From Henricia sp. BOLD:AAB3569 (lineage: Eukaryota > Echinodermata > Asteroidea > Spinulosida > Echinasteridae), in assembly GCA_037783545.1 (NCBI GenBank), contig JBBELK010000298.1:2356001-2420000 (forward strand): a DNA stretch of 64,000 nt, given 5' to 3'. Shown here one piece after another: positions 35,634-47,937 of this stretch. The notes under the pieces are model-generated. The model saw only the letters and a program-made list of their open reading frames with translations. It searched no databases and was not told where the DNA came from. Each line of letters starts with the position of its first letter. The first letter of the stretch is position 1. Made by a program: the position numbers and the translations under genes.

Positions 35634-36672
35634 GCTTGGGCGATTCCACGCCGGAGTCTGGTAGAATCGATTCCCTTTTGGAATCAGAATCGCGATTCCG
35701 GATTTTTGAGATTTTTCCCAGTGATAGCTTGGTGATTCCAGAAATTACCTAGCCATTCCAAAGCTAGGCTTTTAGAGTATTCAGCCTCTAATAATTTCCA
35801 CATATTAGGAATGTGTGTGTGGCACAGGCCGGCATTATTTCATGGACATTTAGTGTCGCTCGATGCCAATAATTGGGTTGTCATTGGCACAATATGAGTA
35901 TAGGACCCATAAGACAAATTTTCAGTTAAATCAAAATTTTAAAATTTCTTTTGTAATTAAATTGATATTAAATATTACATGTACACATGTAGCTTCAAAT
36001 ATTATGCAAATAGCTTCATGACTGTATCAGGGGTCAAAATTAACCTGAATTATATGGTCAGAAGGACGAGTAGATTAGAGAACTCTACTGGTCCTGCTGA
36101 AAATTTGGTGGTCCACTGGTGCTTTTTAAAATGACACCGAGAGACTGCAACACTTTCTGGTTTAAGGTCATTGAGTGCAGGATGGATGGGATTGCTTTTT
36201 AATCCAACACTGGGGCATGTCTGGAGAGAAATGCAGTTATCTGAAAATGTCTAAAGCGATCAAGAATTGTTTGTGGTAACCAAGAATTCTTCGCATTGTG
36301 GATTAGGCATCAGAGAATGTTTCCATGAGTCAGTAAATGTTTTCACTGGTCCATTGGACCAGTGTCTTTGACATATCTAGTGGTCCTGATTTTTTACTGG
36401 TCTCGGACCACAGGACCACTGTTAATTTTGACCCCTGCTGTATATTTAAAAACTTCTGTGTGCTGAAAATTCCCTCACTCAAGACTGACTGCTTTTTTTT
36501 TTCAATAAAAAAATAAAGAATATTTTTGTGGTTCTTCTGGTGCTTAGTATAGTATCATCAATGTATGATGTACTTAAACACGTTCAGTATATTTAATGTT
36601 TTATCGTGAGAAATGGAATCCGTTCCGAGTGGAATCGCCATTATTTCTTGGGAATCGTAGTCAACTCCAAGG
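35634..36672. mobile_element. probable element with GAATCG/CGATTC-rich ends, hosting an insertion
   Basis: CTTGGGCGATTCCACGCC and many GGAATC/GATTCC words at the left answer to GTGGAATCGCC and GGGAATCG near 36630-36660. The ends are not exact. 36028-36437 is inserted inside. Confidence 0.4.
36028..36437. mobile_element. hAT-like MITE, CAGGGGTCAAAATTAAC ends (410 bp)
   Basis: Perfect 17-base inverted ends, flanked by CTGTAT on both sides (36022-36027, 36438-36443). The interior is rich in TGGTCC/GGACCA. No transposase ORF. Confidence 0.75.
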
Positions 36673-36991
36673 CAGGTGGGTACATGTACCTATTAAAATA
36701 GTGGAGGTACGCAGAATACGAAAATACACATTTTACTGCATTATGATAATTCTATGAAGAAGCCCTGTGGACATCCACATTCACCCAAGCTAGACTACAC
36801 TGCCACAGACAGAGCTAAATTGACAGGTAACACGACACTGAAGAGTAAACTCAAGTAACATTAAAGATAATATCGAGATGCTTTAATACATCGTGTAACA
36901 GGATATTTACATTGGGGAAGGCCCCAGAAGATGCACAACGAATGACACAGCGGTTTCGCTTTCAATTTCTGTATTCCCTCAAGGGGAAGTC

Positions 36992-37085
36992 TGTCCACAC
37001 GGTGCAAACCCCCAAGTTCTCTTGGAGGTTTGTAGGGGGATTCACGAATCTCCCAAGTTTTTTATGGGGAAAATCGTCGGGGGGG

Positions 37086-37119
<34 letters not shown>

Positions 37120-37231
37120 AACTCGGAGGTTCCCTCGAGGGATTACCCCGCTCCCCCAAATGCGTCCACACGCTTTGAAAAGGGTTTGTAACCTCCAAGA
37201 TTCTCTCGAGGGAATGGCCTCCGTGTGGACA
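36992..37231. mobile_element. short TIR element containing a 40-base G tract
   Basis: GTCCACACGG and CCGTGTGGAC bound it; inside are CTCTTGGAGGTT/AACCTCCAAG arms and a G run at 37079-37118 broken by one C. Confidence 0.55.
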
Positions 37232-38258
37232 TACCTACATACTTTAACATATTTCAGCTTTTTTTCTGCAGCCCCCAGCCTAACCGTCTACACATGTTGT
37301 CCCTGTTTATAGCCAAACTCGTTCTCACCCTTATCTCCTCAAAATGAGATGGGTGAAAGGAAAAGCTGACGCAGTAATAGGGAAGTAAATTGAACGCGTA
37401 ACATGAGTCCAATTCAATCATGCCCCGTGCGCGTGTTTTTCTAATGGAGAAATGGCCTGCCCGAATCTTAACAGGTTTTGTGGAAACTGTAACCAGAGTG
37501 TTCTGAAAAGGCTGATCAAAAGTGCGTCTTAAAGGAGGACATTGAGAGTTTTGTATCCCCTCTAGTTATCAAGTTTAGCACCAAGTGATTGTTGTCTAAT
37601 CACGTAGTTGGTTATCTCATTTCTGTGGTTATTTGGTGTCATGTCAAATATTGTTTTTATTACTTTGCCAGTTGCGAAAAATTAGGTTGTTTGAGAAAAC
37701 CTGAGGGAGTATATCACTCTAGAACATCGATAATGAGAGCACTGTTCTGTTAATACAATGTTCTTGTTATAATATGTAAATTTTATGTCCCAATCATTGT
37801 TTTTATTTGCGATATTTCCTAATTATTTTGAAGGCCATTATATCATCCGTGATGATAGCAATGGTCACAAACACCACGATTTGTTTATGTGGAAAATGGC
37901 ACATTTCCAGAGGAAAAAGTGTACATACATGTACTCATTTATTTAGTATTCACTTAAAATGCATAGATTTTAAAGGCTTTCTGAAATAGTGTTGATAGTA
38001 CATGTATGTATCACGTTCAAATGACGTCACTTCCTACAAGTTGTCACGTGAATCAAGATTTTAAACGTAATTTTTTGTGACGCACATCGGTTGTGCCAGA
38101 TTTCGAACTAATGATTTAGTGTTTGGAACATTTTCCACGGTGTACGTGTGCGTACTTGATGGCGTTTAATACGCAGTAGCATTTTTCCTACAAAGATGGC
38201 GTCTGTGAGAGTGGTCAATAGCAACATTCTTCTTTAGAAATTTGAGTGGTTAATTTTT

Positions 38259-38405
38259 ATAGAACGTATCGAATAGCCGCCATTTCGTGGGGCACCTTTT
38301 GTTACCTAAACCGTTCAACAATGGAAGCACAATATGTGCAACCATGCATGTCCTCAAGGAACAAAGAAACTGCCCCACGAAATGGCGGATGATTGATACG
38401 GTCTA
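38259..38405. mobile_element. TA-bounded MITE, 147 bp
   Basis: TAGAACGTATCGAATAGCCG and its inverse ending ACGGTCTA. Copy at 47804-47937. Confidence 0.65.
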
Positions 38406-38499
38406 TTCCAGGAATGTGATACTGTGGGCTTTAAACATTTATTAATTGTAACTATACCAAAACTATTGATAAGATATATATTTTTTTGCATTTTAAATT

Positions 38500-38800
38500 T
38501 AAAAATTTATTGATTGATATCAGAAAATTCCATTTCAGGGGTCATATTTTTCTCATTACCATTCATAGATTTCTCGTTCCCAATTAACATATTTTCAAGG
38601 ACATCATCCAAAAAAACCAAAAAGTTACATAAAACACTGCAGTAATTATTCACCAACCCTTTACGTTTCCACATCCAAATTGGAGATTGCAAATTTCCTA
38701 TTTTTTCCCCATGAATAGTATTTTGGGAGACATTTTATACGGTACGATTGTTGGGTTAGAACGAAATCCATTTTCTGGAAAAATCTGAACAACTTCTTTA
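38500..38800 (-). mobile_element. family E partial copy
   Basis: Shares GAAAATTCCATTTCAGGGGT-like sequence, AAGGACATCATCCAAAAA and AACGAAATCCATTTTCTGG with family E. Confidence 0.45.
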
Positions 38801-39099
38801 ATCTGGTAACCAACAGTTGCAGCAAGAACTGTGCCAAGCAAACTCCTGTATACCTGCGGGCTTAATCAAATTGCTGCCTATTCCATATTGCAGGGGAACA
38901 CTCCCCCTTTTAATGCATGCACTCAGCCCTTTATTCTTGAAACCTTCCTGCTCTTAATGGTGAAGTGTGCGTAAAGATCGATGCAATACCGTCAGTGGAG
39001 CATCTTTCGCCACAGTGTGCATGCATGCATTCTTGATGAGGTTATGTAGGGTCACTGAAGGGGCCATGTAGGACGTTTATATTTAAACTTGACTGAGTT

Positions 39100-39495
39100 G
39101 TTTAGATTTTTCCAGGAAATGGATTTCATTCCAACCTAACAATCATGTAAAATACCTCCCCAGAATACTATCCATGGGAAGAAAATAGGAACTTTGCAAT
39201 CTCCAATTTATTGCACTGCTTTATGAAATGGATATATTAGTTGACAAAACATCAGTGGCTTTTTGACGATATCCTTGAAAATATACAGACGAGAGTGCAA
39301 AATTTCAGAAAAATATGATGACTAGTATCAAAATTTCAACACCCATGGAAAAATTGGGTGCTCAACAAATTTAATATGATCTCGACATTCTCCTTTTACG
39401 GAATAAAAATTGACACCTAACTGACACAAATCAAGGGATGATACCACTACTGCAGCGGAAAATTTAAATTTGCTTTGATTTCCGAAAGAAAGACA
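39100..39495 (+). mobile_element. family E copy
   Basis: Shares TTTTTCCAGGAAATGGATTT, ACTATCCATGGGAAGAAAA and CAACACCCATGGAAAAATTG with 19310-19678, and its right flank with 33890-33998 reversed. Confidence 0.5.
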
Positions 39496-39660
39496 TTTTT
39501 CCCCATTTGCTTGACATGTTTAGGTGCTGTTCATAGCTAGTCATAGAGGGAACCCACAGTTGAAAAATGATGAAAAACCATTTCAAACAGTAGCCCACTG
39601 ATTTATTTTTGACTTGAACACATTTGTGGGAATTGTTTCAAAGGACATGCTAAATAAGCT

Positions 39661-40249
39661 AAGCCTGTATCCCACTGGGCTGTGATAGTTCAAGACTGTT
39701 TACAGACTTGAAATTGGCGACTGTTTCAAGACAAAGTACGTGAACAGAGTTGCAGTCCCACTGTCTCATGAATGTCCTGTAAATATCGCAGTGACATGAG
39801 GGGCCAAATCCGTGATTTGTGCGCCAAAATATTTTAAGATAGTCCCGTGAATGTCTGAAAACATTATTGAGAATTCTTAAGAATGTTGTGCGAATGTCAC
39901 AACGAATTTGGAGTCTGCAACGTTGCCCAAAAAGGTCTCAAGAATGTCTCCAGACATTATTCAAACATTCTGCTGACTATTTCGCGATTGTTCCATGAAT
40001 TTTTTCCCCCTTATTCTCAAGACAATCTCAAGACATTCTGAAGACATTCTGCAGACAATTTGGTGCACATTTCAAAACCTTGGCGACCACAGCTGTCGCA
40101 AACAAATTTTTGAACACGTTCAAAATTCCCGCAACATCATGACGAACTCCACAAACAGACAAAAATTCTGCAAACATTCTGCAGAATTTCTGCAGAATGA
40201 CAGTCGCAAATGTCGCCAAACAGTCGCAACCCTGGTGGGATACAGGCTT
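39661..40249. mobile_element. TIR element with internal ACATTCTG repeats (589 bp)
   Basis: AAGCCTGTATCCCACTGGG and CCTGGTGGGATACAGGCTT are the ends. The interior is an array of degenerate AAGACATTCTG-type units. Confidence 0.6.
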
Positions 40250-40476
40250 TAGTAAACTAACACAGTTCTTGATATGAAGAAGCCACTAAAAAACGTCACC
40301 AACCTTTGTACACAAGTCTATGGAGAATTCCTCTGTTTTTGGTGAGATGACGTCACATTTTTGCTCATGAATATGGAAATTTCATTACCTTAAAAAATTA
40401 AAATCTTGCAAGCGCAGCTAAACAAACGAAATGTTGAATTCTCTGCAATTTAATTGAAACTTGCAAAATGCATCAT

Positions 40477-40545
40477 CTAGCTGGTCTATAGCATCTACAT
40501 TGTGTCAGAGGTCTTGGGTTCAAATCTCGATGAGGACTGTGATCT
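40477..40545 (+). repeat. degenerate tRNA-like SINE head
   Basis: TAGCTGGTCTATAGCATCT followed by GGGTTCAAATCTCGATGAG resembles A and B boxes at tRNA spacing. The stems are decayed. Confidence 0.35.
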
Positions 40546-41447
40546 TTTTGTCGTTTCGCATTCAGTTGAAAAACATGAGCTGTTCGATTTATGCTTGTTA
40601 AAATATCCGAGATTATTGTTGAGATGGGCCTTACAAATATGTGATGTTGGTTGTGGAATGAAGAGCAAGTGATTGAGTACGCTGAATATCAATTTTAGAA
40701 AATGACGCTTTTAGAATTATAAATTTTATATTTTGATTTATGCTTAAATTCTCCACCAAGTGCCGCTCTCATTAAGGTCTCCGTAATTCGCATAAAAGAT
40801 TCCCATCAGTGATTGATATTGCAGCTGGTTGGAGCCGCGTGCTCGCCGCGTCCCCTTAGCCAATCAACGTACGTCATCAAATATTGATGTTTACTCCTCG
40901 CTGCGTTTCTTCATCCCCGAAATCTTTGAGATATCGGCTCACATGAGATTGATGACTTTCATCAGGTCTCGGGGATTTTGTCAGTGGAAATCATTAAGGT
41001 TTGCAGGTATTAGCGTGCAGTATTAATGTTCCTTGAAATTAGTACTCCCGTTGAGTTTACATAAACCTTACTGTGGCTTTTCTTGTGATTCTTTTTATGG
41101 TAAGAGTTGAGAAGTTGATCAGGATTTTTTCCTTCTTTTGGTAAGTGCAGATTTGACAAAAAAATACAAAATTTAGGAGTGAAATATTTTTTGTGAAGAA
41201 ACACTTGCCTGCCTCATATGTTTTGTACACAAGGTCTGCCATGATCAACTTCTCAATTGTTCTCTTATTAATAGCAAAAGTTATACAAATTAGCAAAGCG
41301 TGCCATAAACAGACCTACACAAATATAGAAAAATAATTACCATTATGTGACAATTTGAAAAAGACAAAAAACATTCTCATACATCATGAAATTTTATATT
41401 TTAAAGGTACTTTATGCCCGAGATAGACTACTAAGGTGTGACGTCGG

Positions 41448-41556
41448 GTTTCCAGGGTAACTGGGTCTAAACATTCGCTGGTAATTTAAAATGTCCATTG
41501 CTGAAGCACACGGAAACAGTTCACTGGTTTTAGCGTAGATCCAGAAACCTTGGCAA
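41448..41556. mobile_element. uninterrupted relative of 5940-6185
   Basis: GTTTCCAGGGTAACTGGGTC to GATCCAGAAACCTTGGCAAC, with the GGAAACAGTTCACTGGTTTT interior, and no TTAA insert. Confidence 0.6.
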
Positions 41557-41725
41557 CACATGTGAAGTTTTCACTATTGGGTAATTTTAAGTGCCCTCAA
41601 AACTGATGAAAGATTATTTATCTTTTTTAAATTGTGCCATTTGGCTGTAAATTCCCGACAAATGAATTACATGACGTAAACCAATGTAAAATTTATGTGG
41701 TTCCTTTGATCTTCACCATTCATAG

Positions 41726-41778
41726 TGCCTTTGCCCCTGGGCAAGGCACTTTGTCATAAGTTGCCTCTCTCCACCTAG
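41726..41778 (+). repeat. SINE fragment
   Basis: GCCCCTGGGCAAGGCACTTT, as in the SINE body. Confidence 0.4.
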
Positions 41779-43885
41779 AGGCCTTTTCACACTTGAAAAA
41801 TCACGGGGTTGATGCGGAGTTGACGCTGGGTTGTCACGGGGTTGAATAAAGTGACATTTCACACTTTCAACCCGTGCCAACCCCGAGATTGATTTCAACC
41901 CAGGTTAAACTCAACCCTGCTCGGGACCAGGGTTGACATTTTTCGCCCCGGGTTGAAACTCTTGCCACGGGTTGAAAATGTGTGAAATGAGCAGGGTTGA
42001 GGTAGCCCCGGGTTGAGATTCTTATCACTTGTGAGATACAAACGTCATGTCAAAGCGTGCACTTTTACTGTTGTTTATATAATTTGCCAAGAATACTATC
42101 ACCTTGAGCATGCACACTTGAGGCCTTTTCCCACTACCCACCTCCGACCCGGGTAACTTTTCTACCCGGGTAGCGGTAAATAACCCGGGTTACATTTAAC
42201 CCGGAGTTTCTTTTCACACGACAAGCGTTAACCCGGAGAAGCACTTACCCGGGTCGTCTCTTACACGGGTACAACAGTGACCCTTTTCCCACGGCATTTC
42301 TGCATGCGCACGTACCCGGGTACACCAATCAGCACAAATACCCAAAAACCATTGCGTGTGGAAAATCGATCCATCGATCAGGCTGCGCGCGCACACAAAA
42401 ACATGGCGGACGACACAGAAACATCGCTGGCAATTTTGCTGTTAATATTTCGCATGTGCTTTGTCACTGGCCCCACGCGTATTTTGTTGTACACTTTAAT
42501 GTCACTACCTTCAGAAGAGTACCAGTTTGACAGTGCCATTCAAGCGCGGGCGCACTTGCAATCATTATTGCAGCAATAATTTAACTCGCTAAATAGCCTA
42601 CCCGGGTCTGCTATTGTCGTCGTTTCCCACGACAAACGTTAACCCGGAGAATCGTCTCAAGGTCGCCGTTAACCCCGAGATTGGTGGGTTAACCCACCTC
42701 CCGAGCAGGGCTAGAAATTACCCGGGTTAAGTGGCATTTTTGGCCAGATAACCCGGGTAATTCGTAACCCCGAGATTTGCCGTGGGAAACGAACCCTTAA
42801 CCCGGGTAATCTCGGGGTTAAATTTTTCTGTTATCCGGGTTATCTCGGGGTTAAAGTGCCGTGGGAAAAGGCCTATGGACATGTGCACAGATCAGCGCAT
42901 CCATTTTGAAACTTCCTATTTTTACATCGTCCAGCTTTCACTTTGGCACTTTTTACTCATAAAAAGATGACGCAAGCATCAGAGGGGAACAAGAAGGCAG
43001 GAAGAAGCATTGTTGAAGTCAAAAATTTGAACTATTTATGGGTACAACGAAACGCTCTGCTGGGGCTGCATGCTCGGATGCTTCCCAGGGAGTTGTGCCC
43101 AATGACCAGGGTAATCATGTAAAGCACCATGAGTATCCTGCAGATGTGCTATTTATAAGACTACATTATTATAATTATTCTAAACATTGCACAAATGCCC
43201 ATCTTCAAACCTCCATGATCACCCCCAAACACCACCATCTGTCTCAAACAGTGTCTTAGCTTACACCATGCAAGGACGCTGATTATCCAAGGACAGACAT
43301 TATCCCTATCTGCACGAATCCCCTTGAATTGCATATCACGCTTGGCATCCGGGGTAATTAGGATGGCGTCAAGGATCACGAGCATCCTGCTCGTTGAAAT
43401 TAAAAAAGATGCGGTATATTGGATTGCAGACTTTTTGTGCTACGTGCAGTGTTAATAAATTTGATTGTGCATGTTGTATGTGCGGGTTTAATATACTTCA
43501 TGATTTATGCTTGCACCAGATTTGCATTCGAGCATTGTACTCATTTTAATAAAAAAAAATATTTTGTCAAATTTCGGGCGAATTTTGGACACCAAAACAG
43601 ATGCGTGATATGACAAGGTGGTCTAATGAAATCAAATGTTTCACACTCTAAATATTTTTTCAAAATGATTAATTTGGCTGTATTTACAGACTTTTAAATC
43701 TTTGCATCGACTATGTAGACTGAGACGTTACGAGGTCAAGCTGACGCTTTGCGCATGCATCAAGGTGTCTCTCTCGTCCACTGCTGAAATCGCGAATGCG
43801 TCAAAAATGGTCTTCAACTCGGGTTTAAATGTTGAAGTGTTAACGGGTGTCGGAACCCATGTTGAAATCGTAGTGTGAAAGATTC
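41778..43885. mobile_element. possible outer element with GAGGCCTTTTCACAC end
   Basis: The left end begins GAGGCCTTTTCACACTT, followed by GGGTTGA/TCAACCC arms (41800-42010). A candidate right end is GTAGTGTGAAAG near 43871. 42121-42874 would lie inside it. The right border is uncertain. Confidence 0.3.
42121..42874. mobile_element. 754-bp fold-back element with an internal ORF
   Basis: AGGCCTTTTCCCAC and GTGGGAAAAGGCCT bound it, and ACCCGGGTTA-type words pair inside. ORF 42403-42579 (58 aa, MADDTETSLAILLLIFRM and on) has a good start context and may be the remnant of the parent's first coding exon; it resembles no family I recognise. Confidence 0.6.
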
Positions 43886-43902
43886 TTGAGTGTGGTCACT
43901 TG

Positions 43903-44244
43903 GGGCGTGTTTGTTTCGGACGGATCCAGATTCAGATCTGCGCAGATCCAAGGTGAACTCGTTCACTTCGCGCAGATCCAGATCTGTGATCTGTGGAATC
44001 CTGATCGAGAAATGGTTCAGTGCTACCGGTAGATCCAAAATGTTTTCAGAGGCAACACACGATATATGCAATACAAAGCTGCTTGTTTATTTACAATGAA
44101 TGTCATGGGTGAAATTTGACAAATTTGGTAAATAAATTGCAATTCACGTGACTTGAGATCCGAGTTGAGAGCAGTTTCATTTGTTTTTGCGCGGTAAAAC
44201 AACTCGGGATCTGGATTCGGAACTGTCATTAAACAAACACGCCC
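43903..44244. mobile_element. PIF/Harbinger-like MITE, GGGCGTGTTTGTTT ends (342 bp)
   Basis: 14-base inverted ends flanked by TTG on both sides (43900-43902, 44245-44247). The inside has AGATCCAGATC-type arms. Confidence 0.7.
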
Positions 44245-44583
44245 TTGGTGTAACAGTTCATGTACATGCCTATGGTTGCTTCAAAGGTGACCTCTGATAT
44301 TACTTTTAGTTAATTGACACGACAAAAAAAATGCAGAACACATACTATACTGTCCACACGTTCCCATCACCCCCAAAAATTATAAACGAAAAGGCTCCAC
44401 AATTGTCACTTTTTGTGCTAAGCCAGGTGACAACAGGTCGGCTACAGTGTGCAACACTGTATCTCATTACAGGTTTTGTATTAAGGGATGTAACATAATA
44501 CATATGTCTCATGTATCACAAACTAGAGTAGCTGTGAAGAGCACAGTGGTGAACTGTAAGTGGAACATTGCCACGAAATGTGC

Positions 44584-44694
44584 TTAAAGGCACAGGCTCG
44601 TCAGCAATGCGCGTGCGCCAAATTCATGCCACGAAATACGCAGCTCCATAGCAAAGGCATGCAGAGTGCATTGCTGACGAGCCTGTTCCTTTAA
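44584..44694. mobile_element. TTAA family B, internally shortened copy (111 bp)
   Basis: Both ends are intact (TTAAAGGCACAGGCTCGTCA; GACGAGCCTGTTCCTTTAA), but much of the right hairpin arm is gone after the loop GCAAAGGCATG. Confidence 0.7.
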
Positions 44695-44720
44695 GGAGAG
44701 TCACTGGCAAACATTATGCA

Positions 44721-45321
44721 TATGGGTCATTCCATGAAGTTGAGGAACACGGTTTCCGTGTTACATCCACAACCATTTTTACTTTTTATTTGCCCTTGAT
44801 AACCCCATGAATCAATACTATTCAGAAATTCAAGCTGTTAGATGATTGAAATTTAAAACATTCATTACTTGTAACAAAATCCTCATGGATTTAAATTTAT
44901 GTGTCAACTAAATAGAATTTTGTTCAAATGTAGGTGTGTGACATTTGGTGCCTTTTAGCAGATTTTCTTGAATCACAAAGAAATTTAAGCTAGAATTCTT
45001 CAATTTCAAATTAAAAAGGATTGTTTAGTTTGAGAACTGTGTTAATTTCATATTCAACATGAAAAAATTTGTAGTTGGAGTGAAAGCAGATGAACTGTAT
45101 TGGTTTCCAAGTTACATCCACAACCACCACTTTGTTAAATAATTCAAAATGGTGGCACTTTGTCAACACTGAAGACTCCAAAAATTACCCCCAAACAGTG
45201 TAAGCCACCACATCATGCAACATCGTTAGACAAATGATGACTCATTGCTCCCTTATTTACCATTTTTGTGGAAATGAAGAAATGTCACACTTTGTTCCTC
45301 AACTTAATGGAATGACCCATA
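44721..45321. mobile_element. fold-back MITE, ATGGGTCATTCC ends (about 600 bp)
   Basis: ATGGGTCATTCCATGAAGTT is inverted as AACTTAATGGAATGACCCAT. Relatives at 49818-50160 and 54487-55063. Confidence 0.7.
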
Positions 45322-45738
45322 TATATGCATTTTTAATTTCAAAGTGTTTTTTTTTCTCCAAATTTCTATTTTGACCGAAAGATAAGATAAACTGAGATAT
45401 GAAATGTATCTTGGGTCAGTAACATGTATGACTACCACCTCTGCCAAGGCTGACTGCATCAACCGTGTATATGTACATGTCACAGCCACTGAGGCAGGGT
45501 GTGCCACCCTGACTGAAGTGCCTCCCTGAGCTCCTGCACTGTGTAGGGCTGCATGGGAGTTGTGCAGATGCAGTGGTCAGCTCATCCCATGCAGGTTCAA
45601 TTAGAATGATAACTAAACAAACTTTGGTCATCTAGGACCTGGAGGAAATCACCGAAGTGGAACAGTCGCGAAAACCATTCCAAAGTGACTGGTTCATCAG
45701 TGCCTTGTTATCCACAAGTTCACTGTCGTCAACATTTA

Positions 45739-45958
45739 AAAGTAAAACGTGCTGAAAAAAAGTAAAACGTGCTGACAAAAGGTAAAACGTGCTGAAAAAA
45801 AGTAAAACGTGCCGACAAAAAGTAAAACGTGCCGACAAAAAGTAAAACGTGCCGACAAAAAGTAAAATGTGCCGACAAAAAGTAAAATGTGCCGACATAA
45901 AGTAAAATGTGCCTACAAAAAGTAAAATGTGCCGACAAAAAGTAAAACGTGCTGACAA
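45739..45958. repeat. 20-bp minisatellite, about 11 copies
   Basis: The unit AAAGTAAAACGTGCCGACAA varies at a few positions (CTG/CCG; ACG/ATG; one GCCTAC). As 20 is not a multiple of three, all frames cycle, which explains long repetitive minus-strand ORFs. Confidence 0.9.
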
Positions 45959-47007
45959 GGTATTTGGGCAACACTGACTAAAGACCAGACACATACTTTG
46001 TTCAAATTTTACCATTGGTTCTGTTGAATTATAACAGTTTGATAATACTCAAAAATAAAATGAAAGATTCGTCAAACACTGCTTCATAGAAACTACATTT
46101 TCCCTACAATTTTTTTTCTCTCTCTCATCGAGCTAGTGTTTAGTATGCTGCACATCATATTATTTATCACACAAGACTGTAAGAGCCTAAAATATTCAAA
46201 CGTTCTGTGCCTTTGGCTATACATGTAATAACGGGTAATATCCTGCATTAGTCAAAAAAAGACTAGTGTGACCAGAATTTAAGAGGTCGAGGCTGAGACT
46301 TGAATTTGGAAGTGTGTGAAAGGGATGTATAGGTGATTGAATTGATGCATATCTGTGTGTAATGAATACATGCAGTTTAATAAGGGAATGAAATTGACGG
46401 TAGTTTTTAATACATGTGGGTCTTTCCAGGTCTAGAACCTACATGTAAATTCCTCAAAAAAAGTTCAAAAGTCAAGTTTGACTGATGATTTCTCTCTAGT
46501 TGCAAAATAATTTTCCTTGAATTTTATATCATTGGAAATCCCTGTTATTCCTCTTTATGATGTGTCATTTGTTATGATTAAGCAATTAGGGGATATGCAG
46601 TATAGCGGTAGAGATTCACGTGCGATAGAGATTCACGTGCAACTGATTCGATGAAAAGATGAAGCAATTTGGAGATTGTACAAATAGCCTAGGGGTGTAG
46701 AAAGCCAACGACTTGTGCAAATGGGCCTGTATGAACTCCGAAAGGACGAGACGCTAAAAAGGATTTCCTTCGATGTGATGAAGACGTGGAATGCCGTCTT
46801 GTCACCTGTGGCCTGATTTCCGTAAAAGAAAGATGTCGAGCCTGCTTTGTTGGGATTTTTACTTCTAGCAACGGATGATTACGGAGCATTTTTATCTAAT
46901 GTTGATAGACAGGCATAGGCCAGTGCCTTTTTTTAAACATGTATTTGGTTATAAAAAACAACAAAAAAACCTGCAATTTTCTTAACATATGAAAGTTTGT
47001 TGAATTT

Positions 47008-47423
47008 ATTGCTTTCCGTGACGTAGAACATCCGGGAATGTTTGGTGGTCAACGGTCACGCGCGTACACGTGCGTGCCAACAGACGCACATGAACACGTG
47101 TAAAAAAATACTCACCAGCGTATTTTCATTCGAAGATGCCGCACGCCCGCACTGCGATACGTTCAAATTATTGAGCATGCACTCGGCTTGTAAAAACGAA
47201 AGTGCTTCTACTTGATCGCGTTTTTAGCCTGAAGAAATACATTTTTATCTTTATCGGTACAACAGCCATGGCGCAACAACATAAAGCAAGGTTAAGCAAC
47301 AAAGGTAAGTGCAACCAATGCGCCTTTCCTGCTTTTTTTGCCGGTTATCGCTCGCGCCACGTGGGTCATGAAAAATGACAACCAAAATGGTGGATGGAAG
47401 GCGTGACGTCACCGGAAAGCAAT
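47008..47423 (+). mobile_element. 416-bp TIR element with a small zinc-finger-like ORF, copy 2
   Basis: Same ends and interior as 27361-27776. The ORF from ATG 47268 keeps the Cys/His spacing and the GGTAAGT, and ends at a TGA at 47376 after 36 codons. Confidence 0.65.
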
Positions 47424-47803
47424 CAATACAATGAACTTGTGGACAACAAGGCTCTAATCGATTAATCACTTTTAAGGAATCGCTTTTAAGTTTGCCCAAC
47501 TTCAGTGATTTCCTCTAGGTCCAAGAGGACCTGTTTGAACAAAGGAATTATCAAAGCAGTGATATGTGACATTTTCTGTTTCTGGGAGAATCCTGTAGTT
47601 AAGGGTCCTCAGAAAACCCATTTTATTGGGTTTTCATCCTGATTGAACCTACGCGGGATGAGCTGACCTCTGGAACTGCACATCTCAAAAACAGCCCTAG
47701 AGACCTCCAATCTCACCCCTGCTAGAAGTGCAGGAGCTCAGGGAGGCACTTCAGGCAGAGTGGTGCACCTTGGTGTAGTCAGCCTTGCCACAAGAAGTGT
47801 CTA

Positions 47804-47937
47804 TAGACCGTATCGAATAGCCGCCATTTCGAGGGGCACCTTGTGTTACTTAAACCATTCAACAATGGAAGCACAATATGTGTCCTCAAGGAACAAAGAA
47901 ACTGCCCCACGAAATGGCGGCTATTCGATACGGTCTA
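47804..47937. mobile_element. TA-bounded MITE, 134 bp
   Basis: TAGACCGTATCGAATAGCCG is exactly inverted at the right (to ACGGTCTA), with about 30-base arms. Confidence 0.75.

Noticed and set aside
45739..45958. CRISPR-like array
   Set aside because: Units are contiguous 20-bp repeats without spacers, in animal DNA.
45632..46015. 127-codon minus-strand ORF with repeated Phe/Tyr/Arg/His
   Set aside because: It is a translation of the 20-bp minisatellite; all three frames are open for the same reason.
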